Source: Chrysogorgia sp. JL179-B06 (taxonomy: Eukaryota > Cnidaria > Anthozoa > Scleralcyonacea > Chrysogorgiidae). From it: a stretch of DNA of 64,000 nt. Each line of letters opens with the position of its first letter. Position 1 is the first letter of the stretch. Positions 11,501 to 21,300 of this stretch are shown piece after piece. The position numbers and the translations under genes were made by a program. The notes under the pieces were generated by a model that had not been told where the DNA came from, did not search any database, and was given only the letters and a program-made list of their open reading frames with translations. The stretch covers positions 2,026,001 through 2,090,000 of the forward strand of contig JAYKKM010000043.1 of assembly GCA_035772405.1 (NCBI GenBank), given 5' to 3'.

Positions 11501-12199
11501 CACTGATTCCACTATGGATACTGTATGTCTAATTAAAGCCGAGACGTCCTATGCGCACCCTAACAATTTGGTAATCAGATCATCGCTATATACTGCAGGT
11601 ACTACCAGTACAAGTTCTCTGACTGGGTCTGTTGTGATTGTAATTTCAGAGATCTAAAAATACCGAGATAGCACAAATATTAATATATTGCTTAAATAGT
11701 TAAATTGCACTACGTAGCTAATTGGAAACGTTTCGAAGCAGGCATTTATACACAGCTAGCCTTAGGCCGAATCTGGCCGAATACGTACTCCGACAGTGAA
11801 GACTATCAATAAAGTCTATATTTTATCTGCGCTGTCGTTCTATATTTTGTCTACGCTGTCGTTCCTTAAAAATTGCAACCAAAATGTAGTTTGATATATA
11901 AATTTTAAGACGTGGCCACGACTCCTAAGCCAAGTTCATTAATACGCGTGCCGTCGTATTTGACTTTTTAGTAATATTATTTCTGCACACGTCTATTAAA
12001 TTCTGAAACACGATCGAAGTTAAACGGGGATGTATGAATGACAATATGACATCAAAACCAACCGTTCACTTACCGATACGGCCGATTCTTCAGCATCTTC
12101 CTCTAACCGTTTTCGCTTTCTTGAATTACCAGATTCAGACTCAGTGGCCATCGATGAACGCTTTGGACTTCGGTTAGCCACCGATGCCACCGATGCCAT
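8503..12199 (-). CDS. Unrecognised three-exon gene, about 128 residues
   Basis: The model comes from splice signals and frame continuity. Exon 1 is 12199-12074: ATG in context AAACATGG, encoding MASVASVANR... with a basic patch SRKRKRLEED, ending at GTAAGTG. Exon 2 is 9355-9256: acceptor TTTTCAG, encoding RLTSPAPFAVPCEDDGDYA... and PLSIEDIQAG, ending AAAAG|GTGTGA in phase 1. Exon 3 is 8663-8503: acceptor GGAAGAG, encoding DLENNPDKYLLLALN..., stop TAG. Both junctions keep frame. The Ser/Glu-rich, nuclear-signal-like start and the acidic middle suggest a small nuclear or regulatory protein, but I recognise no family. Exon 3 beyond APLIHLN looks less protein-like and could be read-through into an intron. 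Intron 1 is full of transposon relics. Confidence 0.55.
9955..10188 (-). pseudogene. THAP-domain relic inside the intron of the minus-strand gene
   Basis: One frame reads ERFFVTGCSNTQN, then KKRRKRWEDFVK, then after two in-frame stops VCGYSKHFTDNNF. This order matches a THAP zinc finger (C..GCSN ... R..W..FV ... CS.HF...F). The first zinc Cys is Phe, two stops break the frame, and the C-x2-H pair has extra spacing, so it is dead. THAP domains are the DNA-binding part of P-element and Kolobok-type transposases as well as of host proteins; the intronic position favours a transposon origin. Confidence 0.7.
10544..10993 (-). mobile_element. TTAA-flanked MITE, CTCTTTCCTG family (inverted relative to the H1-array copies)
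   Basis: TTAA stands at both ends (10540-10543 and 10994-10997), followed inward by CTCTTTCCTGTCGGCC on the left and the inverse of CTCTTTCCTGTCTGGC on the right. The interior is the reverse complement of the element found once per unit in the H1 array. It carries no coding frame. Confidence 0.8.
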
Positions 12200-12606
12200 G
12201 TTTCGTGCAGGTAATGGTCCGCAACGTGTGTGTTACTGGTCACAACACCCCCCGTCATGCCTTTAATGAGCAGTTTGTGGTTGTCGGGCAAAATTACACT
12301 AGTCAGATTACACGTACTGTAATTAATCTTATTTACAGTACGTACTGTAATACTCCACCCTCTGCACAAACATATCTTCTTAGACTTTTATAGGTCTTAT
12401 CGCATATTCCACATATCTCTTTCTCTGTCCCTTTCGTACAGGAATAGACATTGAAATAAAATCGTGTAACTATGAAGTCTATGAATTGCGTTCGTTTTCG
12501 GAGCCCAAACAATTAAGGTTGTCCAAGGTAAAAGCCAAGCGCGAAAAGTATTATGTTCGCTACGCTATTAGTATTGCAAACAAGAACTAGGGGAAATATT
12601 TGTTTA
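12200..12606. promoter_or_regulatory. Presumed 5' flank of the minus-strand gene
   Basis: This lies directly upstream of the exon 1 ATG. A short imperfect palindrome (ACGTACTGTAA ... TTACAGTACGTACTG) is at about 12312-12348. No TATA box at a convincing distance was seen, and promoter status is positional inference only. Confidence 0.3.
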
Positions 12607-12855
12607 TCACGATCTGCCTGGTTACTCAGCTAAGCGTACTTGTTGATTTTTTGTTCAAGATAGTATACGGCAATCGACGATTAGACATTAAATTTAATAA
12701 ATTGTCATTACGCTTTACTTCTAACTCGTCCAAAATAACCCACCAACATGAAAATAACAAATACTAATCGAATAAATCGTTCAGCTTTCGCTTCGCTTTG
12801 ATTTTGGATTCCGAATCAAAAAGTACGCTTAGCTGAGTAACCAGGCAGATCGTGA
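12607..12855. mobile_element. 249-bp MITE with about 32-bp perfect TIRs
   Basis: TCACGATCTGCCTGGTTACT at the left continues through AGCGTACTT and is exactly mirrored by AAGTACGCTT ... GGCAGATCGTGA at the right. The interior is AT-rich and non-coding. Flanks do not show a clear target duplication. Confidence 0.75.
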
Positions 12856-13060
12856 CCTTACGGGTTAATTTTTTATATTTTCCAAGTGCAAATCAACTTC
12901 TTTAACATTCAACCCCATCATTTCTGTCAAGCTTTCAGCTATTAACCACAAATTTCCCTGTATTTCAACGGGCGTTCTTTACACAAAGAGGGCAAATATA
13001 CTTTTCGTGCTTGGCTTTGACCTTTTAGCTTTGTCGGAGGACAACCTTGACTGATTTAGC

Positions 13061-13164
13061 GGAAGGCTAGCCTCCTCCGCAGGGAACTCTGTGTAGCTTT
13101 TTTTCCACCATTTTTCAGGCTGGGGCAAGACACCGAGTTGCCTGCGGAGGAGGCTAGCCGGAAG
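13061..13164. repeat. About 100-bp foldback element
   Basis: AGGCTAGCCTCCTCCGCAGG and its inverse CCTGCGGAGGAGGCTAGCC bound a 60-base non-coding centre. It interrupts a SINE-like sequence that resumes to its right (see 13160-13330). Confidence 0.65.
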
Positions 13165-13328
13165 GCCTTGATGTTGCTTTTGCTCAATTTTGATCTTAAA
13201 ATTAATGTATATATTCCAACACTCGAAATTTTCCTTCCTGAGAACATGAATGTAGTTCAATCGAGTGAAATGCCAAAATAACGAATATTATGTATTTAGA
13301 CTTAGTAATTCCATTGTTTTCAGAAAGG
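13160..13328 (-). repeat. Dispersed SINE-like repeat, related to 41345-41460 and 42836-42895
   Basis: GAAGGCCTTGA, ATATATTCCAACACTCGAA and the segment with TATGTATTTAGAC ... CAATTCCA have counterparts, in opposite or same orientation, near 41345-41460 and 42836-42895. No A or B box is complete in this copy. Confidence 0.4.
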
Positions 13329-13889
13329 TGGGTTACAGTCCCTTCTGCGCATGTGCGGGGTTTGTGGACACCGGAAATGGCTGCTATATAAGTGCGTTGT
13401 TTTTGCAAGCGGTGATTTAAATCCTTTGATTTCGAATTCCAATCTATTTTGCTAAGCTGGTAGAGATGTCTCTAAACTGTATTTATTTCACACGCACGAC
13501 ATGGAAGAAATTCAAAAAAGAAAATAATTGATTAAATACGAACAATGAAGTGGCGAGACACCAAGACTACGATGCCGTGAAATACGAGTGAAATTCTCGT
13601 AGGTACCAAAGAATCAATTTATTCTGGTAAGCATTTTATAAAATACAACAAATCTTCGACCCTTCAAAGGCCTTCCATGTTCTTTAATACATACATGCTC
13701 TGATGTCGATTTTTTAGCCGTGTGTTCAATTTTTCAATTTCAATTCAATTTAATGATATTTTAACAGCCTAACCTCGTCAGCATCAAATAGTTGCTGTTA
13801 TCAGTGAGGGCGCTGTGATACAATACATAACATATAATACATACATACATATAAAACACACAATGTCTGGCTATAAGTCCAATCTCAAA

Positions 13890-14123
13890 CTATTCAGTTT
13901 GAAATAAATGTTTGAACACCTTCATTTTGAAGGTTTTAAATGTACCACTTAATTTAATTTCCGACGGCAGATCGTTGTACAACGTCGCTCCGATGTATTG
14001 GAAAGTCAAAAGTGAAAAAATGTATTGTAAACGGTAAACTCCAACAACACCGGAGGCAATGTCAAGCATATTTTTATAAAATGCAAACAAGCGCTCTCTT
14101 TCAGTAGTAAAAGTCTCAAGCAA
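13890..14123 (-). pseudogene. LINE ORF2 3'-terminal fragment
   Basis: The minus-strand frame contains FQYIGATLYNDLPSEIK followed by FKTFKMKVFKHLF and a stop. That is the usual end of CR1/L2-like reverse-transcriptase ORFs (GA.lWN.LP..ik ... FK..lK.hL). Only the last 75 or so residues remain. Confidence 0.6.
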
Positions 14124-14417
14124 GAAAAAAGAACTTCAGTATATATATATATTACTTTATATATGTACCTTATTATAGTGTGGTGTATTTATAGTATGTT
14201 TAAAGTTATAATCGAAGTCGGTCGTCGGATTAATATATGTATTGTCATGTCAGTAAAAAAAACTCGAAAGCCGTGCGAGTTTACTTATCTTAAAGAACAT
14301 GGAAGGCCTTTAAATGGTCAAAGGTTTGTTGTATTTTATGAAATGCTTATCAAAATGAACTGATTCTTCGATTCGGCGGCGATTCCCCAGAGGTTTTCGA
14401 ATAGTAGCCGTAGAAAT

Positions 14418-15192
14418 CAGGGCCTTTTTTAAGGATTTTCCCGTGGGGGGGCATTTTCCTAAAAGGGACCTTCGTAGCCAAAATATATGTTTACTGTTTC
14501 TGAGGTAGGCTTTTTCGTTTATATATATATATATATATATATATTTGTCTGCCATTTTATTTAAACATATTTGTTCTACAGTTCATGATCAGTGGCGGAT
14601 CCAGGGTTGTTCGAAAGGGGTAACGGTAATCTAGTAGGGGGGTCTGGGGGCATGCCCCCTCAGGAACATTTTTAATTTTGCAAAGCCCAGAAGTGCTTTT
14701 ACGGTGATTTCTGATAATAATTTTTGCGAAATTAAGGCACCACGCCATTGCTAAAAATGCACGATTACAAAGGGGGTATCAAGATTATGAAACACTTTAA
14801 TATATAAACTCAGAAGTAGTACGGAACCAATATAAACACTTTAGCCTTTAGGCATCTTCATAAGCTACCAAAACATTGTGCTTATAATCGGTCATATAAT
14901 ATTGCGTTTATCATATTATGGTAAAAAACAGAAAACACTTGTTTTGCGGGATTTTAAATGGGGGACGTGCGCCACGTAGGTCAACATAATAATTTCAGTA
15001 AGTCTATAAGTTGTTAATTAAGGGCTAAAACTTACTTTCCATTTGTTTAATTTTTATTCCTTGCTTATTGATTGATTAAATTTAAGAAAAAGGGACTTTT
15101 CCTGGGGGGGCAAAAATTGATTAGTGGGGGGGGCACAAGGGGGGACTGGGGGGGCACTTGCCCCCCCAGCTTAATAGTTAAAAAAGGCCCTG
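14418..15192. mobile_element. hAT MITE, 775 bp, with exact 8-bp target duplication
   Basis: CAGGGCCTTTTTTAA starts the element and TTAAAAAAGGCCCTG ends it. GTAGAAAT is repeated exactly at 14410-14417 and 15193-15200. An 8-bp duplication with CAGGG ends is diagnostic of hAT. The interior is non-coding with G-rich blocks near both ends, and part of it (from CAGTGGCGGATCCAGGG near 14590) looks like one end of a second hAT-type insertion. Confidence 0.9.
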
Positions 15193-15299
15193 GTAGAAAT
15201 TGACCAGGATTTTCGCCATGTCTCCAGGCTACCATGTCTCGTGCGTGTGAAATAAAACGTAAACAAACCCCGCACATGCGCAGAAGGGACTGTAACCCA

Positions 15300-16511
15300 A
15301 TTAAGCGCAACTTTGAGAATGTTCTCTCAGCAGGACTCAATTGTGCATGGGAGGGTGAGCGCAGTTATTAGACATTGGGTGTGTGACATTATGGGTGTAT
15401 CTGGCCAGGCCCTATGTGCCATGCACGGTACCGACATTTATACATTAATATATAGCAGTGGGGTTAAGGTTACAATGAGGGTAAGGTTAGTGAGACACGG
15501 GGGGTTGGTTTTGGGTTCTAGAATCCTACAATTTACCCATTATTGGTAATCCAAGAGCATTTGACAATTGCCGATTATTGGTAATCTAAGAGCGAGGATG
15601 ACGGGCCCGGGGGCATGTAGGCTCGCGGTCCCTTAAATACCTCAGATGTCGGAGGTAGTTTATGGCAAATTCTGCACGGACCCCAGATTTGCTTGGCGCC
15701 GTATTCGCGGGCCCCTAGATTATGGCCAGGCCCCGGGGCAGTTGCCCCGGCTACCCTCCCCTCTCGGCGGTCCTGGGACCACGAGGAATTTCACTCCGCT
15801 TACCCAACATTCTATGAGAGCTGGGATGGTAACGACCGTTTACGAAAGGGAAAATTGCGGCGCCGAGAGCCCATGTCTCTTCGATGTATAATAGATACAG
15901 CATGAGCAGCCGATCTATATGGGATTTACAAGGCGAGCAGAATTGGGAGCCGTGTAAATCCTATACAAGAGTAGTAAAAAAGTTGGGTACGAGGTTGCAT
16001 GTGTATCCTCTCATCTTGAAATGAAATGACGATAATCACCATTTTTCAAATGCTTTTGGAATAACGATAATCATTAATGCTAATCCTAATCCTAACTCGG
16101 TAATCTTAACCCCTAATCCTAAACCCTAACCTCCATTTAGAGTTTCATCCTAAACCCCCGGCCGAGGTTAGGATGACACTCGTATAATTACCATACCTGA
16201 TTTCTTCGTTTAGATGCCAAATATCACATTTAATTCATTAGCATCCTCATGTTGATTTTATGAGCGAGCTCTCAATCTCTACTGCGCATGCATGAGAACT
16301 GCGTCGGTATAAAACTTAGTTCAATGATAACATGAAGCCAGCAGTGTTGAAGATTCTTTTCGCAATCTTGATGTTTAGGCCTTCAGTTAGGACAACTTCT
16401 TGATGACAATTTAAATTGTTCAATTGATGCTGACGTTGACGTACCAAAAATCAACGGTTTCTGAAACCAGAGTATAGCCCGAGCACATATGTTATATTCG
16501 AGCTCATATTA
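15300..16511. other. Mixed non-coding stretch, partly GC-rich, with telomere-like repeats
   Basis: A GC-rich patch at 15600-15900 (GGGCCCGGGGGC, CCCCGGGGCAGTTGCCCC) looks like transposon-end debris. Open frames across it show no recognisable motif. At about 16077-16168 there are CCTAA-type degenerate telomere-like repeats ending in a small inverted repeat (CATCCTAA ... TTAGGATG). Confidence 0.45.
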
Positions 16512-16615
16512 TCATCAGAAAAATATTTCTGAGTCCCGGACAGAAATGGAACCTGTAACCTTCTGATTGCTGGTGAGACGCTCCAACCATTGAGCTACCG
16601 ATACTCAGATGGAGA
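16512..16615 (-). repeat. tRNA-derived SINE head with hairpin tail
   Basis: On the minus strand CGGTAGCTCAATGGTTGGAG is an A-box region. TTCCATTTCTGTCCGGGACT is a mutated B-box and acceptor region. TCAGAAATATTTTTCTGA is the hairpin tail. A close relative is at 36571-36672. Confidence 0.65.
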
Positions 16616-16652
16616 GCGAAGGTTACAATCAGATGTACTCCCTGGATGTGTT

Positions 16653-16750
16653 TAGCCTGCAATACAGGCTCTTGGAGGAGGGAGACGCCTTGTATCCCCC
16701 TCCCATTTCAAGGCGTCTCCCATCCCTAAAGAGCCTGTATTGCAGGCTAG
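16653..16750. repeat. Foldback hairpin element
   Basis: AGCCTGCAATACAGGCTCTT at the left is mirrored by AAGAGCCTGTATTGCAGGCT at the right, with a second matched pair (GGGAGACGCCTT / AAGGCGTCTCCC) nested inside. The whole segment can fold into one long stem. Confidence 0.7.
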
Positions 16751-16839
16751 GATGTTTTAATATGTACACTGTTGTATAGTGAATGTAGAAGAGTTTGGAG
16801 TAGACAGACAATACATGGATGATCGTCAAGCTCATATCC

Positions 16840-16965
16840 TCAGAAAAATGTTTCGTCCCGGACAGGACGAAATGCTCGACGAAATGTTGAAAAATGTTTC
16901 GTCCCGGACAGGAAGTAATCCTCGCTCTTCATCGCGGTAGCTCAATGTGGTTAGAGCATTAATAT
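16840..16965. repeat. Rearranged fragments of the same tRNA-derived SINE
   Basis: AAAAATGTTTCGTCCCGGACAG occurs twice within 60 bases, and GCGGTAGCTCAATGTGGTTA lies at about 16934, in the opposite order to an intact SINE. This looks like a broken and shuffled copy. Confidence 0.45.
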
Positions 16966-16970
16966 TTACC

Positions 16971-17465
16971 TTTAGTAGAAACTAACCATGGTCCATTACA
17001 AACGCTGCTTTCTGATTGGCTACTCAACCGTTGTCTATTCGTGATAGACCATGATGGCGAAACGCGCTCAAACCAATGGCTGAAAACTCTCGTTTTGCAT
17101 GTGAGGTTTCAGATGAGTTTTTGGATAATGTTTTGGAGAATGCATGATTTGTAATAGTCCACTAATTTGTTTCTACTAAAACCATTAGACAACTCGTCCT
17201 CGTTGTCTATGAGCTAATAGAATTAATTATTAATTCGCCTTCGTTGACTATTCGCTCTTAGTAGAAACTAACCATGGTCTATTACAAATGCTGCATTCTG
17301 ATTGGCTACTCAACCGTTGTCTATTCGTGATAGACAACGTTTGGGAAACGCGCTCAAAACAATGGCAGAAAACTCTCGTTTTGGAGAGGTTTCAGATGAG
17401 TTTTTGGATAATTTTTTGGAGAATGTATGATTTGTAATAGTCCACTAATTTGTTTCTACTAAAAC
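16971..17465. mobile_element. Tandem pair of TTTAGTAGAAAC MITEs
   Basis: Two copies about 290 bp apart (about 16971-17183 and 17261-17465) each start TTAGTAGAAACTAACCATGG and end TTTGTTTCTACTAAAA, forming imperfect TIRs. They differ at scattered positions. The linking DNA repeats AGACAACTCGTCCTCGTTG, which recurs as a hairpin at about 17466-17570. No coding potential was seen. Confidence 0.7.
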
Positions 17466-17575
17466 AATTAGACAACTCGTCCTCGTTGTCTATGAGCGAA
17501 TAGTCAACTCAGGCTTCGCCTTCGTTGACTATTCGCTCATAGACAACTCGGACTCGTTGTCTAATTGTTAAATAG

Positions 17576-18071
17576 ACACTCTAGCCTGCAAAGGCGTTTC
17601 GGGGTTGGGCGAGGGGCGCAAAAAGAAAAAAGAAAAAAAGAAGCGGCGATGTAAATATAACGATAATCACGGAGACTAAGCTGAGACCTGACTAATTGTT
17701 TTAGTATAATTTCAGGAACTGTGTTGGATATAATTTATAAATCCAATTCTCGATTTTTTCTTCACGCTTGACCGCGAGCTTTAACACACTAAAACGGACG
17801 TAAAAATACAATAGTCGACAGTTCTATCTTGAGAGAAATCGAGGTTGACTATCGGCATAGAAAACAAGGGGGGGTTGTCCAGTTGTTATAGTATAAACTT
17901 ACAAGATAAATTTTGTCCGGTTGAAACTGGAATGACCGGACCAGTGTCACGTCTTAAACTATTGACAATTTTACGGGAAAATCTAATTGTATAAGCGCTG
18001 GAATAGTTGAAGGCTAACTAGAATTACTAATCCTAACCCTAATCTCAATCCTAACTAACCTTATACCTAAC
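17576..18071. other. Spacer upstream of RSPH1
   Basis: Mostly unremarkable AT-rich sequence. CCTAA-type telomere-like repeats lie at about 18023-18060, leading straight into the palindrome. Confidence 0.4.
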
Positions 18072-18182
18072 CTGCATAGTCTTTATTTTTTGTTGCGTTA
18101 GGGTAAGCTACGGCCGTTAGGGTTAGCCTAACCCTAACGGCCGTAGCTTACCCTAACGCAACAAAAAATAAAGACTATGCAG
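18072..18182. repeat. Perfect 111-nt palindrome containing TTAGGG motifs
   Basis: Arms 18072-18126 and 18128-18182 (55 nt each) are exact inverse copies around one central base. Each arm contains GTTAGGGTAAGCTACGGCCG and GTTAGGGTTAG. It lies 212 bases upstream of the RSPH1 start codon. It could be a foldback transposon, a replication-inversion product or an assembly artefact. Confidence 0.85.
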
Positions 18183-18393
18183 ACAAAAACAGAAACCTTT
18201 TAGCCATCCGCGCTGGAATAGCCTGGAACAAGCAGTGACGTACGGGACTATGGGGGATCCTAGGTGTGTGGTGATGAAGTGTTCAAGGGAAAAGAATATG
18301 CCAAAAGAACAAATATTTTTTTCAATATCACTGTCTTCTTTCTCGTTCCTGTCCGTGATTAATCTTTGACTTTCAACAACGAAAACTCTTGGT

Positions 18394-21300
18394 ATGTCTT
18401 CCGATGACGGGGGAACAAATGTCATTGAGGATTTAGGGGTAAGATTTTTCACACATGTGTTTTTTTCAGTAAAAACTTTTCAACGTCGAAACATGATGAC
18501 AATGTCAATGGAAAAAACTTGAAATGGAAACTATAGATTTATTCACCAGCTAAAGTGACAGCAAAGCAAAAGTACCGTTGATAGTTTAAGCCATCACAAA
18601 TTGAAACTGTCGAAAGTCGACTTGGCTTAAGCAAAACTGAATATTATAACTTGTGTCATGACTTGTATATATATCGACGTATGTTTTTCACTATAGTTTA
18701 TGGACATAACTTTTCACGCTATAGAAAAGTTATAATTGTTTGTTTTTGTTAATTTAAAAGCATTTAATGTCGAGAAAAAGCGTTTCTTTATTACAAAGCC
18801 AAACACTTCACAATAACGTCGTCTGATAATTGTGAAATACTGCTATCGAAAATGAAACTTGAATGCCGAAAAGGTCACGACTTACGGTCGGCGGATTTTT
18901 CTTCTGCTAATTATCGTGTGGGTTGTTTTAACCCCAAATCTTGTAGGAATACGAAGGAGAGAGGAATGAAACTGGAGAAAGACATGGCATTGGCAAAACT
19001 CAACTACCAAATGGTGATCTATACGATGGACGATACAAGTATGGAAGGAGAGACGGCCCGGTAAAATAACATAGCTGATTTAAATTGAAGGCCGGAATGC
19101 TGATGAGTATTCTTCAGTACTTACAGTTAAAGTACTCTCGACTTCGCTCTTGACTGTGTATTTGCTTCAGGTGTCCTGCACTCTTTTTCAAGATGGCGCC
19201 AGCTGAAATTGTCCACACAACACTGGTCTCTATAGGCATTTTTCATAAAGTTATATTTGGCGTGTGTTCCTGTTACAATGACAACGGAAGCGGGGTGCTG
19301 GTAAAATAATGGCATAGATCTTTGAAAAAGGATCCAAAAAAATATTTAGCAATCCTTACCGTACTTCACACACACAGGGGCGAAACTCAAGGGAGGTGTA
19401 GGGGGGTGTGACACCCCCCAAAAAAACACCAATTGGCAGGGCAAAAAAAAGAAATCTTGCAGGGCAGTGCAGTCGGAGGCTAGGAGAGAAGCTACTTAAG
19501 GTGGCTCCCTACTGTTTCTTGAAAGGTGGCAAAAATGCAAATTTCAATTTCGAAAAGTGCCCAAGGATATTTGGGAAAAGATTGAAACTAAAGCTATGCT
19601 TAGAATAACTTTCAGGGCATCAAATACTATTAAGAGGAGATTTTTTACAGAATCGCGTAAGTCGCGCTCAAAACCAATCAGAGGGGCGAAAATCGAAACG
19701 TCACCTCATAGAAAACATGGCGGTAGCGAGTGTCAACTCTGACACTGTTTCACGTCTTTAAATACATCAAGAATTACTTTGAAACTGTAAATAATATCGG
19801 AAATGTAAAGGAAATCCAGTATTGTATCTACGAAAAGAAGAGGTCGTCTCAAACAGTGTTTATCCTAATCTTACTGTTCCAAGTCTGCTGATGAACGTTG
19901 AGTCGTTGACAAAGATCACAAGTATCAAGACCGCAAGTGCAGGTATGTCCATATTTTTGCTATTTGATTGACATACAGATAAGCAGAAAATGTTTAACAG
20001 TAAGATCATAGTTTTGTCACAATAATTGAGAGTAAGTAAGCATTAGATATCGGTTTTATGGATTCAGAAACATTGCTCATTAAAGTCAGACATAGTGTGC
20101 CATGCACGTTTTGACGTTTATGTTTCGACTTGACTAAAATTTATTTGTCAAAATTACTAATCAAAACGCATCCGATCAAACTGAATATATCTTATGTCAT
20201 ATTTTGGTTATTATAGTTGTTAAAAATCGTGTTCTTAACGAAATTTCGGTGGACTGTCCAAGGTGATTTTTCATATTTCAAAGGTGCTTGAGTGGCTATA
20301 TATTATATGTCGATAACTCATTTGCACTGTAAAATTGATTATAAGTTTATTTTCGTTTTGCTTTTCGATATGAAACAAAATGTCATATCTTTATGGGTCT
20401 TATGTTTTCAGATGTATATATATTTCTTGGAGAAAACCCCAATTAACTAAAAAAAATCTGCACACAAGATGATTTGGTGTCATCTTTGCCTTTGGTCATA
20501 AATGAGGTCATAACTATTTCTAAAGAATCCTAGACCTGAAGTTCAATCACAAAAAATATGTGTAAAAATGTCTCCGATCAAACTAAATCATAACTCATAA
20601 CAAACTTTGGTTATTCTAGTTTTATAAAATTGTGATTATAATGAAATTTGGGTGGACGGTCCAAGGTGATTTTTTCACATTTTTGAAAATGAACCTGAAT
20701 TGCTTGATTGAAGTTTATTTACTGAATATACAATAGTACATTGGCTTATAGGTCTATGTTTGTGTGTGTTCTTTTTAAATGATAGTGAATATCATAATTT
20801 GTTAACTGCTACAGACATATATTTTCAGATGTTTTATTGGAGTAAAACCCTGAGTTAAAAATGAGATGGTTTTGGAGGTACAAATAGGATGTTTTTAATG
20901 TCAGCCATATATGATAAAACATGGAGGCCATAAGTAAGGTTGAGCCTGAAGTTCAATCACAAAAAATATGTGTAAAAATGTCTCCGATCAAACTAAATCA
21001 TAACCCATAACAAACTTTGGTTATTCTAGTTTAATGAAATTGTGATTATAATGAAATTTGGGTGGGCGGTCCAAGGTGATTTTTTCACATTTTTGAAAAT
21101 GAACCTGAATTGCTTGATTGCTCTTTTTCACTGAATATACAATAGTACATTGGCTTATAGGTCTATATGTGAGTTATTTTTAAATTATAGTGAATATCAT
21201 TGTTCACTGCTACAGACATATATTTTTAGATGTTTTCTTGGAGTAAAACCCTGAGTTAAAAATGAGATGGTTTTGGAGGTACAAATATGATGTTTTTAAT

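Larger units (their letters stand above)
13329..15299. mobile_element. 2.0-kb composite element with perfect 37-nt TIRs
   Basis: The terminal repeat begins TGGGTTACAGTCCCTTCTGC at 13329-13365 and recurs as an exact inverse at 15263-15299. A second inverted pair lies inside (about 13614-13690 against 14290-14370, both with AACATGGAAGGCCTT). Later arrivals sit inside it: a LINE relic at 13890-14010 and a hAT MITE at 14418-15192. No transposase of its own is visible. Confidence 0.75.

Noticed and set aside
15646..15905. Two overlapping GC-rich open frames of 70-81 codons
   Set aside because: Neither shows a motif, splice context or codon pattern beyond what GC-rich repeat debris would give.
18251..18370. 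Plus-strand MGDPRCVVMKCSREKN frame resembling a THAP start
   Set aside because: No W..F, C..H or AVPtif blocks follow in any frame, and it lies in the RSPH1 5' flank.
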